Positions 23,944 to 33,567 are shown, counted from the stretch's first letter. The stretch is 35,386 bases of DNA from Silicimonas sp. (GCA_022824525.1 JAJDZT010000062.1:1-35386), one strand, 5' to 3'. A program made the numbers and translations. Notes: generated by a model from the letters alone, not told the origin.

Positions 23944-24732
23944 TCAATCCTCCTCCATGGACGAAAACGGGCTGTCTGCCGTTTGAGGACGGTAACGACG
24001 ATCGTAGTCGGCCGAATAGAGCGCTGACCTTACGTCTGTCTCTCTCGTCAATGCGGGACCGACCAAGATCAGGGCCGTGCGGTTCACACTCTCATCCATT
24101 TCGCTTGAAATGCTCTCCAATGTCCCACGCAGTACTTTCTGATCTGGCCATGTGGCGCGGAACACAACAGCGACGGGACAGTCAGCGCCGTAGAACGGGG
24201 TAAGATCGTCAACCACGTCTACGAGCCGGTGAATTGACAGATGTATGGCAAGCGTCGCACCCGTCGCCGCAAAATTCGCCAGCGTTTCCCCCTCGGGCAT
24301 GGCCGAGGCGCGACCTGACGTTCGGGTCAACACCACAGACTGCGCTATTCCCGGCAAGGTGAGTTCGGTTTCGAGCGCCGCTGCAGCTGCCGCGAATGCT
24401 GGCACACCAGGTGTGACAGAAATCGGGATTCCGAGTGCTTCCAGCCGCATCAATTGCTCTCCCATCGCGGACCAGACAGAAAGATCACCGGAATGAAGAC
24501 GCGCCACGTCCTGTCCAGCATCATGTGCGCGCGCGCATTCCGAAATGATGGCATCAAGATCAAGTGGCGCTGTATTCACAATGCGAGCATCGGGAGGGCA
24601 ATGCGAAAGGATGGCTTGCGGAACAAGGGACCCCGCATAAAGGCACACCGGACATGAAGCGATCAAATCGCGGGCGCGCAACGTTATCAGGTCCGGCGCC
24701 CCGGGACCCGCACCGATGAAATGCACCGTCAC
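23944..24732 (-). CDS. cobM: precorrin-4 C11-methyltransferase
   Basis: 262-aa SAM-dependent methyltransferase of the CobM/CbiF type, which methylates precorrin-4 at C11 in the aerobic pathway. [18 protein letters not shown] (7-24), [24 protein letters not shown] and [22 protein letters not shown] are typical CobM signatures. The start is GTG at 24732, with GGAGG 7 bases upstream, and overlaps the cobE stop (GTGA). A C-terminal tail of about 20 residues ([18 protein letters not shown]) is non-conserved. Confidence 0.95.
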   Translation of the reverse strand: MTVHFIGAGPGAPDLITLRARDLIASCPVCLYAGSLVPQAILSHCPPDARIVNTAPLDLDAIISECARAHDAGQDVARLHSGDLSVWSAMGEQLMRLEALGIPISVTPGVPAFAAAAAALETELTLPGIAQSVVLTRTSGRASAMPEGETLANFAATGATLAIHLSIHRLVDVVDDLTPFYGADCPVAVVFRATWPDQKVLRGTLESISSEMDESVNRTALILVGPALTRETDVRSALYSADYDRRYRPQTADSPFSSMEED

Positions 24733-25094
24733 TCCACCACCTCCGCAATTGCACAGGTTGCCATGCTGTCGCTGGAAATGGTGCGAGATGCCACGAGGCG
24801 TGCCTTTGGCCCGGCTGCGATCAGTGCGACAGCTTCGGAGAGGCTTCCAGTTCCATACATTGCAGCGCTCTTCTCTGACTGCGTTTCAACCTCTGCTTCG
24901 GAAAGCGCATCTTTCTCGACTGCTTCGCTTGGAAGGTCCAGGCAACGCGCAAGTTCAATGAACACGGCGGCGTCTGCCTTGTCGGCCACAGTTGCGACCC
25001 GCGAAACCTCGTAGGCGCCGCCAGCCGCGTTCAAGGCCTGCAGCAAACTCTCGACGCGCGCTCCTTTGCGAAAACCGAACCCAGCCACTCTCAT
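24729..25094 (-). CDS. cobE: cobalamin biosynthesis protein CobE (CbiG C-terminal domain-like)
   Basis: 121-aa CobE. It resembles the C-terminal domain of Cbi[58 protein letters not shown]. In P. denitrificans cobE is required for cobalamin synthesis and may help in corrin-ring intermediate handling; its reaction is not firmly established. Start at the ATG at 25094, which overlaps the cobL stop (ATGA); an upstream extension to 25136 lies inside cobL. Cysteine appears only near the middle and the end (ARCL, ATCAIA). Confidence 0.9.
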   Translation of the reverse strand: MRVAGFGFRKGARVESLLQALNAAGGAYEVSRVATVADKADAAVFIELARCLDLPSEAVEKDALSEAEVETQSEKSAAMYGTGSLSEAVALIAAGPKARLVASRTISSDSMATCAIAEVVE

Positions 25095-26293
25095 AATGTC
25101 ACGCTCCACTGAACAAGCGTTCGAGACGCACGCCATGACCGATACGCCCCCAAAGGCTCCGCTTCAGCAAGGTCAATCTTGAGAAGTTTTCCGCCTCTTT
25201 CCTTGGCAGCCTCAGCGACAAGCGCCTGCGTTTCGAGGGTGACGGCGTTCGTCACAAGTCGCGTTCCGCCGACCAAGCTCCCATCCAGCCAATCCAAAAG
25301 ATCGACCCCGAGCCCACCGCCGACAAAAACTGCATCGGGCTTGGCATGTTCCGCCAAGGCCGCCGGAGCCCTCCCCGTCACAACTGTCAATCGGTGGCTC
25401 AGACCCAGCTTTTCGGCGTTCGCAGCAATGCTTGCTGCACGATCTTTCCGACATTCAAATGCCACACCCCTGGTATCCGGCGCAGACATGAGCCATTCCA
25501 ATGCAATCGAACCGGAGCCGGCACCGATGTCCCAAAGCAGTTCACCCGGACGCGGAGCCAGCGCGGACAATGTCAAAGCTCGAACAGGTTGCTTGGTGAT
25601 CTGACCATCGTGATCGAATATCTCATCGGCACGTCCAGACGCGGCGGTCAGAACGGCCCCATCCCCTTCCACTTGGAACGCGACTGCGACGGGATGGATC
25701 ACGTCATCGAATTCGACGGAATGTGCGACCGTCTTCCGGACACGCTCGCGCTTACCGCCTAGAGCTTCGAGCACGACCAATTGGGTCGCTCCGAATCCGC
25801 GTGCCACAAGCCAGTTGGCGAAGGCATCAACCGCCTGCCCGTCTCGAAGCGTGACAATAAATCTGCGTCCCTCAGCAATCTCGGGCCACAGCCGGTCGAA
25901 TGCAGCAGCGTGGTGGGCCCGGCAACGAACATCCTGCAGTTGCCAACCGAGACGGGCTGCAGCCAGTGAAAAAACGGAGGCACCGGGCAGCACACGATAC
26001 TCTTTAGGCTCCAACCAGTCACCAATTGTGTCCGCAGCCCCAAACCAACTTGGATCGCCCGAAACCAACGCCACCGTTTTCTTGCCGCGACACTCGAGCA
26101 AAGCCGCTTTGCCATCCCGAAACGGAACCGGCCACGTGATCTGGTGCGCGCTTGTCTTCCCCATAAGTTCCAAATGTCTGGGAGGCCCTATGATGATTTC
26201 TGCTTCTTCAACGGCACGACGACTTGCAGAGGGAAGCCCGTCCGGTCCATCCTCTCCCAGACCAACAATTGTGAGCCAGTTAGACGTGTCCAA
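25091..26293 (-). CDS. cobL: precorrin-6Y C5,15-methyltransferase (decarboxylating)
   Basis: 400-aa CobL (P. denitrificans 413 aa). It methylates precorrin-6B at C5 and C15 and decarboxylates the acetate side chain at C12. The N-terminal CbiE-like domain starts NWLTIVGLGEDGPDGL and has VALVSGDPSWFG; the C-terminal CbiT-like Rossmann domain carries DIGAGSGSIALEW (255-267) and DAVFVGGGLG. The start is TTG at 26293: AAGGAG lies 7 bases upstream, and longer versions starting at an ATG at 26371 would run through cobK. The start overlaps the cobK start by 8 bp in opposite directions. Followed by cobE with a 4-bp overlap. Confidence 0.94.
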   Translation of the reverse strand: MDTSNWLTIVGLGEDGPDGLPSASRRAVEEAEIIIGPPRHLELMGKTSAHQITWPVPFRDGKAALLECRGKKTVALVSGDPSWFGAADTIGDWLEPKEYRVLPGASVFSLAAARLGWQLQDVRCRAHHAAAFDRLWPEIAEGRRFIVTLRDGQAVDAFANWLVARGFGATQLVVLEALGGKRERVRKTVAHSVEFDDVIHPVAVAFQVEGDGAVLTAASGRADEIFDHDGQITKQPVRALTLSALAPRPGELLWDIGAGSGSIALEWLMSAPDTRGVAFECRKDRAASIAANAEKLGLSHRLTVVTGRAPAALAEHAKPDAVFVGGGLGVDLLDWLDGSLVGGTRLVTNAVTLETQALVAEAAKERGGKLLKIDLAEAEPLGAYRSWRASRTLVQWSVTL

Positions 26294-27047
26294 TGGCCCT
26301 CTCCTTCTGACCCTCGGCGGCACCAGCGAAGCCCGGTTGCTGGCCAAGGAAGTTGCCGTTGCCGGCTTCAACGCGATCTATTCCTACGCCGGCCGAACGT
26401 CGTCTCCTCAAGCCTTGCCGATTCCGACGCGCATTGGCGGCTTCGGCGGACCTGACGGTCTTGCCGAGTACCTTGAGATGTCGAGGATTACACATCTGAT
26501 CGACGCGACGCACCCGTTCGCGGATCAGATCAGCCGAAACGCTATTGCCGCAAGTCGCCAGACCGGAATACCGCTCATCGCTCTTACGCGTCCAGCGTGG
26601 GAGCCGAACGAAGAAGATGCTTGGATCGAAGCTCCGGATATGGAGCATGCCGTCGCCGCGCTCGACATTGACCCGCTCCGCGTATTTCTGGCTATTGGGC
26701 GAACCGAAGTGGCGCGTTTCGCGAGCCGTCCGCAGCACCACTACCTGCTTCGTTTGGTTGATCCGCCCGATGGTCCGCCCCCCTTCCCGAGCCACGACGT
26801 CATCGTTGACAAGGGACCGTTCAGCGTCGACGGGGACATAGCGCTTCTCAAGAGGCACCAAATCAACCTTGTCGTTTCGAAGAACTCCGGGGGAGATGGT
26901 GCGCGGTCCAAGATTGATGCCGCCCGCATGCTGGACCTCCCGGTCGTCATGATTGATCGACCGCAACTTCCGGAGCGTCGGGAGGTTTCCACGCCTGACG
27001 AAGTTTTGGACTGGATCGCTCATACTGGCACCGACCGCGGGGTATAG
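26286..27047 (+). CDS. cobK: precorrin-6A reductase
   Basis: 253-aa CobK, reducing precorrin-6A to precorrin-6B with NADPH. Signatures: LLTLGGTSEARLLAKEV (7-23), the YAGR region, IDATHPFADQISRNA, LTRPAWEP, VFLAIGRTEVARFA and VVSKNSGGDGARSKIDAARML, matching the family. It is the only cob gene on the plus strand, sitting between cobJ and cobL, which both read minus. The GTG start at 26286 has no convincing Shine-Dalgarno. The last 28 bp overlap cobJ tail to tail. A promoter for cobK must lie inside cobL or nearby; I see none clearly. Confidence 0.93.
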   Translation: MSNGPLLLTLGGTSEARLLAKEVAVAGFNAIYSYAGRTSSPQALPIPTRIGGFGGPDGLAEYLEMSRITHLIDATHPFADQISRNAIAASRQTGIPLIALTRPAWEPNEEDAWIEAPDMEHAVAALDIDPLRVFLAIGRTEVARFASRPQHHYLLRLVDPPDGPPPFPSHDVIVDKGPFSVDGDIALLKRHQINLVVSKNSGGDGARSKIDAARMLDLPVVMIDRPQLPERREVSTPDEVLDWIAHTGTDRGV

Positions 27048-27775
27048 ATGATATCTCCCTGCCCGGGGCGCTGAATGCGACGGGTCAGGCTTGATCCAAG
27101 CAGGACAACGGTTCGCATGTCCGCCATCTCCGGTGTTGCATCAGACAATGACACTGTCACCAGCCGCTCCTCTGCCGTGGAAACCGCGCGAGCGAAAGTG
27201 ATGAGACGTTTTGGTTCGCAGATGTCCTTCAACAGATCCAACGCTCTCCCGAAGCCTTCCGGCCGCGCCTTCGAGCGTGGGTTGTAAAACGCACAGGCAA
27301 AGTCCGCCTCGACCGCAAGACAGAGACGTTTTTCAATCAGCGACCAGGGCTTCAGGTTGTCAGAAAGATTGATCGCACAGAAATCATGCCCAAGGATCGC
27401 ACCTACGGCGGCAGACGCCGCCAACATGGCCGTGATTCCCGGCAACACTATGATTTCTAAGTCACTGAACGCTTCAGGCGCCTGCTCCAACGCTTCGAAC
27501 ACGGCTGCTGCCATGGCGAACACACCGGGATCGCCCGAGGACACCACGACCACGCGGTGCCCTTTTGCAGCCAATGAAAGCGCATGGGTTGCGCGCTCGA
27601 CTTCCACCCGGTTGTCAGTGGCGTGCTTGGTCAGTCCTTCGCGGTCCGGAACGCGTGCAACATAAGGAATGTAGCCGACAACGTCTGTCGCAGCGGCCAA
27701 AGCATCCGCAACGTCTGCCGTCCAGAGACCGGGATCACCCGGTCCCAACCCGGCAATGGCGAGCCAGCCGCTCAC
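27020..27775 (-). CDS. cobJ: precorrin-3B C17-methyltransferase
   Basis: 251-aa CobJ (P. denitrificans 254 aa). It methylates precorrin-3B at C17 and performs ring contraction to precorrin-4. Signatures: IAGLGPGDPGLWT (7-19), DVVGYIPYVARVPDR, VVVVSSGDPGVFAMA, PGITAMLAASAAVGAILGHDFCAINLSDNLKPW and the AFYNPRSKARPEGF segment. The start is GTG at 27775, preceded by GGGGAG with 6 bases spacing and overlapping the cobI stop (GTGA). A longer frame to an ATG at 27895 would lie inside cobI. The 3' end overlaps cobK by 28 bp on the opposite strand. Confidence 0.95.
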   Translation of the reverse strand: MSGWLAIAGLGPGDPGLWTADVADALAAATDVVGYIPYVARVPDREGLTKHATDNRVEVERATHALSLAAKGHRVVVVSSGDPGVFAMAAAVFEALEQAPEAFSDLEIIVLPGITAMLAASAAVGAILGHDFCAINLSDNLKPWSLIEKRLCLAVEADFACAFYNPRSKARPEGFGRALDLLKDICEPKRLITFARAVSTAEERLVTVSLSDATPEMADMRTVVLLGSSLTRRIQRPGQGDIIYTPRSVPV

Positions 27776-28497
27776 GGGCGTCTCCCCTGCCCGTGGACAA
27801 CGATGATCGAAAAGTAGGGCGCGGTGTAGTCGTTCGGCACGTCCGACAACGGCCGTACACTCTGTTCCGGCATTGCAGCATACTCTACAAACCATGCTGA
27901 ACCGGCCCGCCCTGCAGCTTCGAGGGCTGATCGGATTTTGGAGAGGTTTCGTCCAATCTTCATGACGACAAGCGCGTCCGCGTCGATCATGTGCCGGGTC
28001 AAGGCGGCTTCGTCGAGTGTCCCCATCAGAACGGTCAGAACATCATCGCCCCAAGTAATCGGAGCGCCCGTTGCGGTCCACGCAGCCGACATCCCGGTGA
28101 CTGCCGGTACAACGTCCACCCTGTCCTTGGGCAGGCGCGTAAAGAGATGCATGAATGAACCATAGAAAAAGGGATCACCCTCGCAGAGGACAACCACATC
28201 CTCTCCTGCGTCCGTCAATTTGGTGAGGCGTTCAACGCACTCTGCATAGAATGCCGACAATATCTCGTTGTAGCGCGGGTCTGTCAGCGGGATTTCTGTC
28301 GTGACGGGATACTCCAAGGGATGCTCTTCAGCCGCATCGGGGATCATACCATCAACCAAACGTCTGGCCTGGCCCTTTCGGCCCGCCTTTCTGAAGTACG
28401 CAACGTGCCGTGCGCCCGTCAGAAGCCGGTGCGCTTTCACCGTCATCAGCTCGGGGTCGCCCGGACCCAGCCCAAGGCCATAGACACGACCCGTCAT
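27772..28497 (-). CDS. cobI: precorrin-2 C20-methyltransferase
   Basis: 241-aa CobI (P. denitrificans 245 aa), methylating precorrin-2 at C20 to precorrin-3A. Motifs: YGLGLGPGDPELMTVKA (6-22), VAYFRKAGRKGQARRLVDG, VVVLCEGDPFFYGSFMHLF, PAVTGMSAAWTATGAPITWGDD and VVMKIGRNLSKIRSAL. ATG at 28497 overlaps the cobH stop (ATGA). Part of the tightly coupled cobG-H-I-J block. Confidence 0.96.
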   Translation of the reverse strand: MTGRVYGLGLGPGDPELMTVKAHRLLTGARHVAYFRKAGRKGQARRLVDGMIPDAAEEHPLEYPVTTEIPLTDPRYNEILSAFYAECVERLTKLTDAGEDVVVLCEGDPFFYGSFMHLFTRLPKDRVDVVPAVTGMSAAWTATGAPITWGDDVLTVLMGTLDEAALTRHMIDADALVVMKIGRNLSKIRSALEAAGRAGSAWFVEYAAMPEQSVRPLSDVPNDYTAPYFSIIVVHGQGRRP

Positions 28498-29123
28498 TCG
28501 GCGCGGCTCGCAATTGCGTTAATGGCCGCCACCGTTATGGCGCTGCCACCAAGCCGACCTTCCACAATCAGACAGGGAACCGGTTGATCCTGCCAGAGAG
28601 CCGCCTTTGACTCCATCGCCCCGACAAACCCGACGGGGCATCCAATTATCGCTGCCGGACGGGGACACTCAGGATCTTGCAACATGTTCAGAAGGTGGAA
28701 CAGCGCTGTGGGAGCATTGCCAATGGCAACAAGACTGCCTTGAAGCCGTGGTCGCCAGAGCTCCAGAGCGGCCGCCGAACGCGTGTTCTCCATTGACGCG
28801 GCAAGTTCGTGAACCGATGGATCATGCAGCGTGCAGATCACGTCATTTTCCGCCGGAAGCCGCTTTCGCGTCACGCCTTCACTCACCATCCGCGCATCGC
28901 AGAAAATCGGAGCACCAGCCTCCAATGCCGCGCGGGAAACAGTCACGAAATCGGGGGAAAACCGGATGTCTCGTTCCAGCCCAACGAGGCCCGCGGCATG
29001 GATCATGCGAACTGCGACCTGCTCTTCTTCCGGACTGAAGCGCTCCAGTTCCGCTTCGGAACGTATCGTCGCGAAAGATTGCGCGTATATCGCGGCCCCG
29101 TCTTTTTCGTAGTCGTATGTCAT
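28494..29123 (-). CDS. cobH: precorrin-8X methylmutase
   Basis: 209-aa CobH (P. denitrificans 210 aa). It moves the methyl group from C11 to C12, turning precorrin-8X into hydrogenobyrinic acid. The catalytic histidine is H42 in RMIHAAGLVG, equivalent to His43 of the Pseudomonas enzyme. Other family landmarks are IFCDARMVSEGVTRKRLP, NAPTALFHLL and IIGCPVGFVGAMESKAAL. ATG at 29123 overlaps the cobG stop (ATGA). Confidence 0.96.
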   Translation of the reverse strand: MTYDYEKDGAAIYAQSFATIRSEAELERFSPEEEQVAVRMIHAAGLVGLERDIRFSPDFVTVSRAALEAGAPIFCDARMVSEGVTRKRLPAENDVICTLHDPSVHELAASMENTRSAAALELWRPRLQGSLVAIGNAPTALFHLLNMLQDPECPRPAAIIGCPVGFVGAMESKAALWQDQPVPCLIVEGRLGGSAITVAAINAIASRAE

Positions 29124-30232
29124 GCCGTCAGCAGCTCCAGCACCTCCGCACCGGTCAGCCCGGATTTTTCAGGCGTATCGCCGACCCGACCGTTCCGCAC
29201 AAGATCGAAACGCCCATCCCGCCCCACCAGCGTGACGTCCGATGCAGCCTGTCGGGCACAGCCCTTGGCACAGCCCGAGACGTGGAGGGACCCAACGCGC
29301 CCCGCAAGCGCCCATGCGACTTCGCGTGTGGCCACCTGCCCTTGTGCACAGGCTGGGGCGCCCGGACAGGCCGCCACGTTCTGCAGCGGGTCAGGTTCGG
29401 TGAGAAATCCCGGCACGTCGAAATCGCCAGCCCCGGCCAATCGCAGAAGCCGCCACGGCGTCAGCCCGACATGGGTAGCCTCGCTGGCTTGCAAGAGGCT
29501 TCGCAGCCCAGCCGCGTCGGTTGCACCGAAAGGCACGCCCACCAGCACTCCCATGACGATCTTGGCAGGAACTGGCACGCCTTGGGTCGCCTTCGGGCGC
29601 ACCTGCTGCCACACATCCGGAAGAGCCACGCGTTCAAGATGTTTCCGCATCCGACCACTTTCAGCGCCACCGGTGGCCAAAAACCACTCCATCAACTCCA
29701 CAAGCGCATCGACCGCTTTATCCAAGGTGACGGGTCGTCCGAGTTCGGCCCCATCGGCACGGAGGATCAGACCTTCGAGGCTGGACTCCAACCTGAAATC
29801 TCCCGCGACGCCTTCGTTCAGAACGCGCCCCAGATTGACCGCAACGGCGACCTTGGGCGGAAGCAGGGGATACCGGGTCGCGCCACCTTCAATCCTCTCG
29901 GCGAGATCCACAGTCCTCGGCTCATAAACCAGACCGGAACCGATCACCAAAGTCCGTCGCGCTTCACGCTCAGGATCTGCCTCGACGAACCCCTGTTCCA
30001 CCAACTCGGATAGTAATTCGGCGTGCCCCTCTTCTGAGACCCCGCGCAGTTGAAAGTTGCCCCGGCTCGTCAGATCAATGAACCCGTTGCCGAAAGTTAC
30101 CGCCAGATCGCAAAGTCTCAGGACTTGCTCAGTTGTAAACCACCCCAGCCGAGGCTTCACCCGCACCAGCAAACCGTCCCCTGACGTCATTGGACGATGC
30201 GCAGACGGACACCATCCCCGCACGACGCTCAC
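29120..30232 (-). CDS. cobG: precorrin-3B synthase (CobG)
   Basis: 370-aa CobG, an oxygen-using enzyme of the nitrite/sulfite-reductase-like family that hydroxylates precorrin-3A and forms the lactone, which marks this as the aerobic route. The [4Fe-4S] ligands are expected at C289, C295, C321 and C325 (ACPGAPAC and SGCAKGC). Other segments: VRVKPRLGWFT, IDLTSRGNFQLRG, HVGLTPWR. It is shorter than the 459-aa P. denitrificans enzyme, as is common in Rhodobacterales homologues. The GTG at 30232 is chosen: GGAGG lies 7-8 bases upstream and GTGA overlaps the cobN stop. A longer frame would lie inside cobN. Confidence 0.93.
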   Translation of the reverse strand: MSVVRGWCPSAHRPMTSGDGLLVRVKPRLGWFTTEQVLRLCDLAVTFGNGFIDLTSRGNFQLRGVSEEGHAELLSELVEQGFVEADPEREARRTLVIGSGLVYEPRTVDLAERIEGGATRYPLLPPKVAVAVNLGRVLNEGVAGDFRLESSLEGLILRADGAELGRPVTLDKAVDALVELMEWFLATGGAESGRMRKHLERVALPDVWQQVRPKATQGVPVPAKIVMGVLVGVPFGATDAAGLRSLLQASEATHVGLTPWRLLRLAGAGDFDVPGFLTEPDPLQNVAACPGAPACAQGQVATREVAWALAGRVGSLHVSGCAKGCARQAASDVTLVGRDGRFDLVRNGRVGDTPEKSGLTGAEVLELLTA

Positions 30233-33200
30233 ACCAAGGCCTCCAATTCCGTCCGGATCGAGTTCCGCCGGGTTTCCCAAAGACCTGACTTCAGCAACTC
30301 TGCAAACCGCGCGCGCATGGCCGCCAGGGCCTCCGGGTTCGAGGCCTCCATGAACTCGACGACGTCGCGCTCGCCCAAGGTTGCGTCGTAGAACGCATCG
30401 AACAGGTGCGGGCCGACGACTTGGGCCAAATTGGCGAAAGCCGACATGTGATCAAGCGTCGCCGCGATCTCGGCCGCTCCCCTGAAGCCGTGCCGCATCA
30501 TACCCGCAATCCAACCGGGGTGCGTTGCGCGAGCCTGAACAACACGCGCAATTTCCTCTGTGAGGCTACGTGCTCTAGGTTGCGTCGGGTCTGCGTTATC
30601 AAGGTGATAGAGCCGTGCTTTCATGTGACCCATAACAGCCTGTGCCGCTGCGAAGCCAGCTTCGTGCGTTGCATAATCAGCAGCCAGCAACACATCCGTT
30701 TCCGGCAAATCCTGCAAGTGAACGAAACTGTCGGCAGCAGCCACGCGGGCCAGAAGCGCATCCTTGTTTTCAACCGCGTCGCCATTGTCGAGCGCCCATG
30801 CGCTGGCCTGCAGCCACGCCTCGCCGGCACGCTTGCGGCCCTCCTCTGAGAGGTCCTCGGCCGCATGCTCCATTCCGAGGCCGAACTGACCGGGTTTCGG
30901 CCCGAAGACACGGGCGCCCAATGCCGACACGTAAGGGTTCCAGCCCTGCGCTTCATCTCGCTTGGACAAAGCCGCCGTTGCTTGGCCAAACAAAGTGGAA
31001 AGTGTCGGGAAGACATCCCGGAAGAGGCCCGAGACGCGGAGCGTCACATCAATGCGGGGGCGCGCCAGTTCAGCTATTGGCAGGACTTCGATGCCTGAAA
31101 CCCGCTCCGATCCCTGGTCCCAGCGCGGCTTCACTCCAATGAGTGCCAAAGCCATGGCGAATTCCTCACCGGCGGTTCGCATCGTGGCCGAACCCCAAAG
31201 ATCAATGATCAGCCCCTTTGGATACTCCCCTTCGTCCTGTAGATGCCGCCGGACCAATTCCTCTGACAGCTTCATTCCTTGAGCGTAGGCCGCACGCGTT
31301 GGAACGGAGCGCGGATCGGTTGTGTAGAGGTTACGGCCCGTCGGCAGAACATCCATGCGTCCGCGATGCGGCGACCCGGATGGTCCAGCCTCAATGCGTT
31401 GCCCCTCAAGCGCTGCGATCAAACTGCTTTTTTCCGCCTCACCGGCCCCAAAGCTATCGGATTGATGTCCCCAGATATGCAGGCCGTCACCAAACTGGCT
31501 TTCTTTGACATCGCAAACGAAACGATCAATGCGGGTGATTGCCTCCGCGGATGACGTTGCCAGTTCCAGGCCAAGATCATCTTCGACACCAAGGGCTTGC
31601 GCTTCACTCCTAATGTCGCTCTGAAGCCGATCCCTGCGGCGAGGGTCAAGCCCGTCAGCGTTGGAGAATTCGTCGAGAAGGGCCTCGAGTGTCCCAAATC
31701 GTGCGCCCGGACCACTCGTCTTCAATGGCGGTGGAACATGCCCGAGCGTCACCGCTCCGATCCGTCTTTTCGCTTGTGCAGCTTCACCGGGATCATTGAC
31801 GATGAATGGGTAAATCACGGGCAGGTCGCCAATCAACGCTTCTGGCCAGCAGTTCTCGGAAAGTGCAACTGATTTCCCCGGCAACCATTCAAGGGTGCCA
31901 TGGGCGCCAATATGCACGAGCGCATCGACTTGCGTGCGAAGCCACAGGTAGAACGCGACATAACCGTGACGAGGTGTGCGCGAAAGATCATGGTAATCGT
32001 CGACACGGTACTCCACGGCACCTCGTTCCGGTTGAAGAGCCACAACCACGTTTCCACGCTTTGTCGCTGCAAATTGAAAAGCTCCGTCACGACAAGACGG
32101 ATCACGCTCAGGCGCTCCCCATGCACGCTCCAGATCTTTTACGAGTTGGAAAGGAAGCGTCTTGAGGGCTTCTTGGTAAGCCGATACGGGCCAAGTAAGT
32201 GTCTCGCAGCGCAAAGCGTCTTCAAGTTCCAACTGGCGGCCAGTGGTGTAACCGGCATCTTCCAGGTCGCTGAGGATCGTTTCAGCGGAGGCCAGTGCGT
32301 CGAGGCCAACGGCATGCGCCATCTGCCACGGCTTTCCCGGGTACGTGGACAAGACCAAGGCCACATGCTTGTCCTCCGCCTTGCGATTGAGTTGCACCCA
32401 TCGTTTGACATTATCAGCAATCGCCTCAATCCGCCGTGCATCTGGTTGGTGTGCGGCCAGCGAAATTTCGAGGTCAGGGTCGCGCAACCCGGGCTCCTTG
32501 AACGACGCCACGCCTGAAAAAATGCGCCCGTCGACTTCGGGGAGAACGACATGCATCGCAAGGTCCGCAGGCGAAAGCCCACGCTCCGCCTCGGCCCAAG
32601 CTTCGCGTGTCGATGTGGCCAGAGCCACTTGAAACACCGGCACTCCGGCCGCATCGAGAGGTGATGACCCAGTGTCTCCCTTCCCCGAGAATGCAGTGGC
32701 GTTTACAATCGCGGCAGGTTTCAGTTCGGCGATCCGATCAGCGAGCCACCCTGCTGCCTCAGGCGCTTTCAGGGATGGCGCGAAAAGACCAAGTGCCGCA
32801 AAACCACGCGCTTCCAACGCGGCCATAAGAGCTTCAATGGGTTTCGTGTCAGCCGCCGCAAGGTAGGCTCGGTAAAACGTGACTAAGACAAGGGGTTTTG
32901 CGCTTCTTGCAGGGCAATCGCTGGCGCAGTTTCCACAAACAACACCGGAGAAAGATGCATGATTTCCTTCTTTCGAGTGCCCTGCCCGCGCGCCACGATT
33001 GGGCGTCCAGCATCCATAGCTCGGCACAGTCTTCTCGCCCGCGACGGGTCCGGCATACAGCCCTGCCGCCAACGCAAGTTGCGCAAGCGCTGCTTCCGCC
33101 GCAACCGCCCCTCCTTCCGATACCAGATACGCCAATCGGTCGAGCGTGGCCTTTGGCACCGTCGATATGGCTTCCAGTTGCGGATCGTCCCGGCCATCTC

Positions 33201-33555
33201 CGGGCAGCACGGCCAGCGCGAGCCCTCGGGTGTCTGCCAGTTCGCGAAGTTGGCGAAGACCATAATCCCAGTATGGCACTCCCCCTATCAGACGAACGAG
33301 GACAGCCTTCGCGTTGCAAAGCGTCGCCTCGACATACTGATCGACTGAGACCGGATGCTTCAGAGCGGCCAAGTTGGCAAGGCGCGTCGACGGCAGTGAT
33401 CGTCCGGCCGCCTTCGCCCGGTGCCAACCGGCTGCAAATGCGGAAAGGTCGCTGTCCGAGAACGACAGAACCACAAGGTCTGCCGCAGACTGGCCGAGAT
33501 CGGTGGGGGTCTCAGTCTCCTCGAGCCCGTGGCTTTCCCGGAAAACGACGTGCAT
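30229..33555 (-). CDS. cobN: cobaltochelatase subunit CobN
   Basis: 1108-aa large subunit of the ATP-dependent aerobic cobaltochelatase, which inserts Co2+ into hydrogenobyrinic acid a,c-diamide with CobS and CobT. Family segments: GGVPYWDYGL (91-100), HIGAHGTLEWLPGKSVALSE, IYPFIVNDPGEAAQAKRR, NLYTTDPRSVPTRAAY and a C-terminal GMMRHGFRGAAEIA. It is shorter than the about 1275-aa P. denitrificans CobN. A cysteine cluster C207, C210, C214 (VCGNCASDCPAR), with C182 just before, lies in a region usually poor in cysteine. cobS and cobT are not in the window. ATG at 33555, 12 bp after cobW. Confidence 0.96.
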   Translation of the reverse strand: MHVVFRESHGLEETETPTDLGQSAADLVVLSFSDSDLSAFAAGWHRAKAAGRSLPSTRLANLAALKHPVSVDQYVEATLCNAKAVLVRLIGGVPYWDYGLRQLRELADTRGLALAVLPGDGRDDPQLEAISTVPKATLDRLAYLVSEGGAVAAEAALAQLALAAGLYAGPVAGEKTVPSYGCWTPNRGARAGHSKEGNHASFSGVVCGNCASDCPARSAKPLVLVTFYRAYLAAADTKPIEALMAALEARGFAALGLFAPSLKAPEAAGWLADRIAELKPAAIVNATAFSGKGDTGSSPLDAAGVPVFQVALATSTREAWAEAERGLSPADLAMHVVLPEVDGRIFSGVASFKEPGLRDPDLEISLAAHQPDARRIEAIADNVKRWVQLNRKAEDKHVALVLSTYPGKPWQMAHAVGLDALASAETILSDLEDAGYTTGRQLELEDALRCETLTWPVSAYQEALKTLPFQLVKDLERAWGAPERDPSCRDGAFQFAATKRGNVVVALQPERGAVEYRVDDYHDLSRTPRHGYVAFYLWLRTQVDALVHIGAHGTLEWLPGKSVALSENCWPEALIGDLPVIYPFIVNDPGEAAQAKRRIGAVTLGHVPPPLKTSGPGARFGTLEALLDEFSNADGLDPRRRDRLQSDIRSEAQALGVEDDLGLELATSSAEAITRIDRFVCDVKESQFGDGLHIWGHQSDSFGAGEAEKSSLIAALEGQRIEAGPSGSPHRGRMDVLPTGRNLYTTDPRSVPTRAAYAQGMKLSEELVRRHLQDEGEYPKGLIIDLWGSATMRTAGEEFAMALALIGVKPRWDQGSERVSGIEVLPIAELARPRIDVTLRVSGLFRDVFPTLSTLFGQATAALSKRDEAQGWNPYVSALGARVFGPKPGQFGLGMEHAAEDLSEEGRKRAGEAWLQASAWALDNGDAVENKDALLARVAAADSFVHLQDLPETDVLLAADYATHEAGFAAAQAVMGHMKARLYHLDNADPTQPRARSLTEEIARVVQARATHPGWIAGMMRHGFRGAAEIAATLDHMSAFANLAQVVGPHLFDAFYDATLGERDVVEFMEASNPEALAAMRARFAELLKSGLWETRRNSIRTELEALV

Positions 33556-33567
33556 CCGACCCGGTCC

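Noticed and set aside
26294..26371. N-terminal extension of CobL to the ATG at 26371
   Set aside because: It would overlap conserved cobK coding sequence, and the TTG at 26293 has a strong AAGGAG at ideal spacing.
28809..30013. Long plus-strand frames of about 300-370 codons
   Set aside because: Antisense to cobH and cobG, both well supported; composition is Pro/Ser/Arg-rich as expected of a shadow frame.
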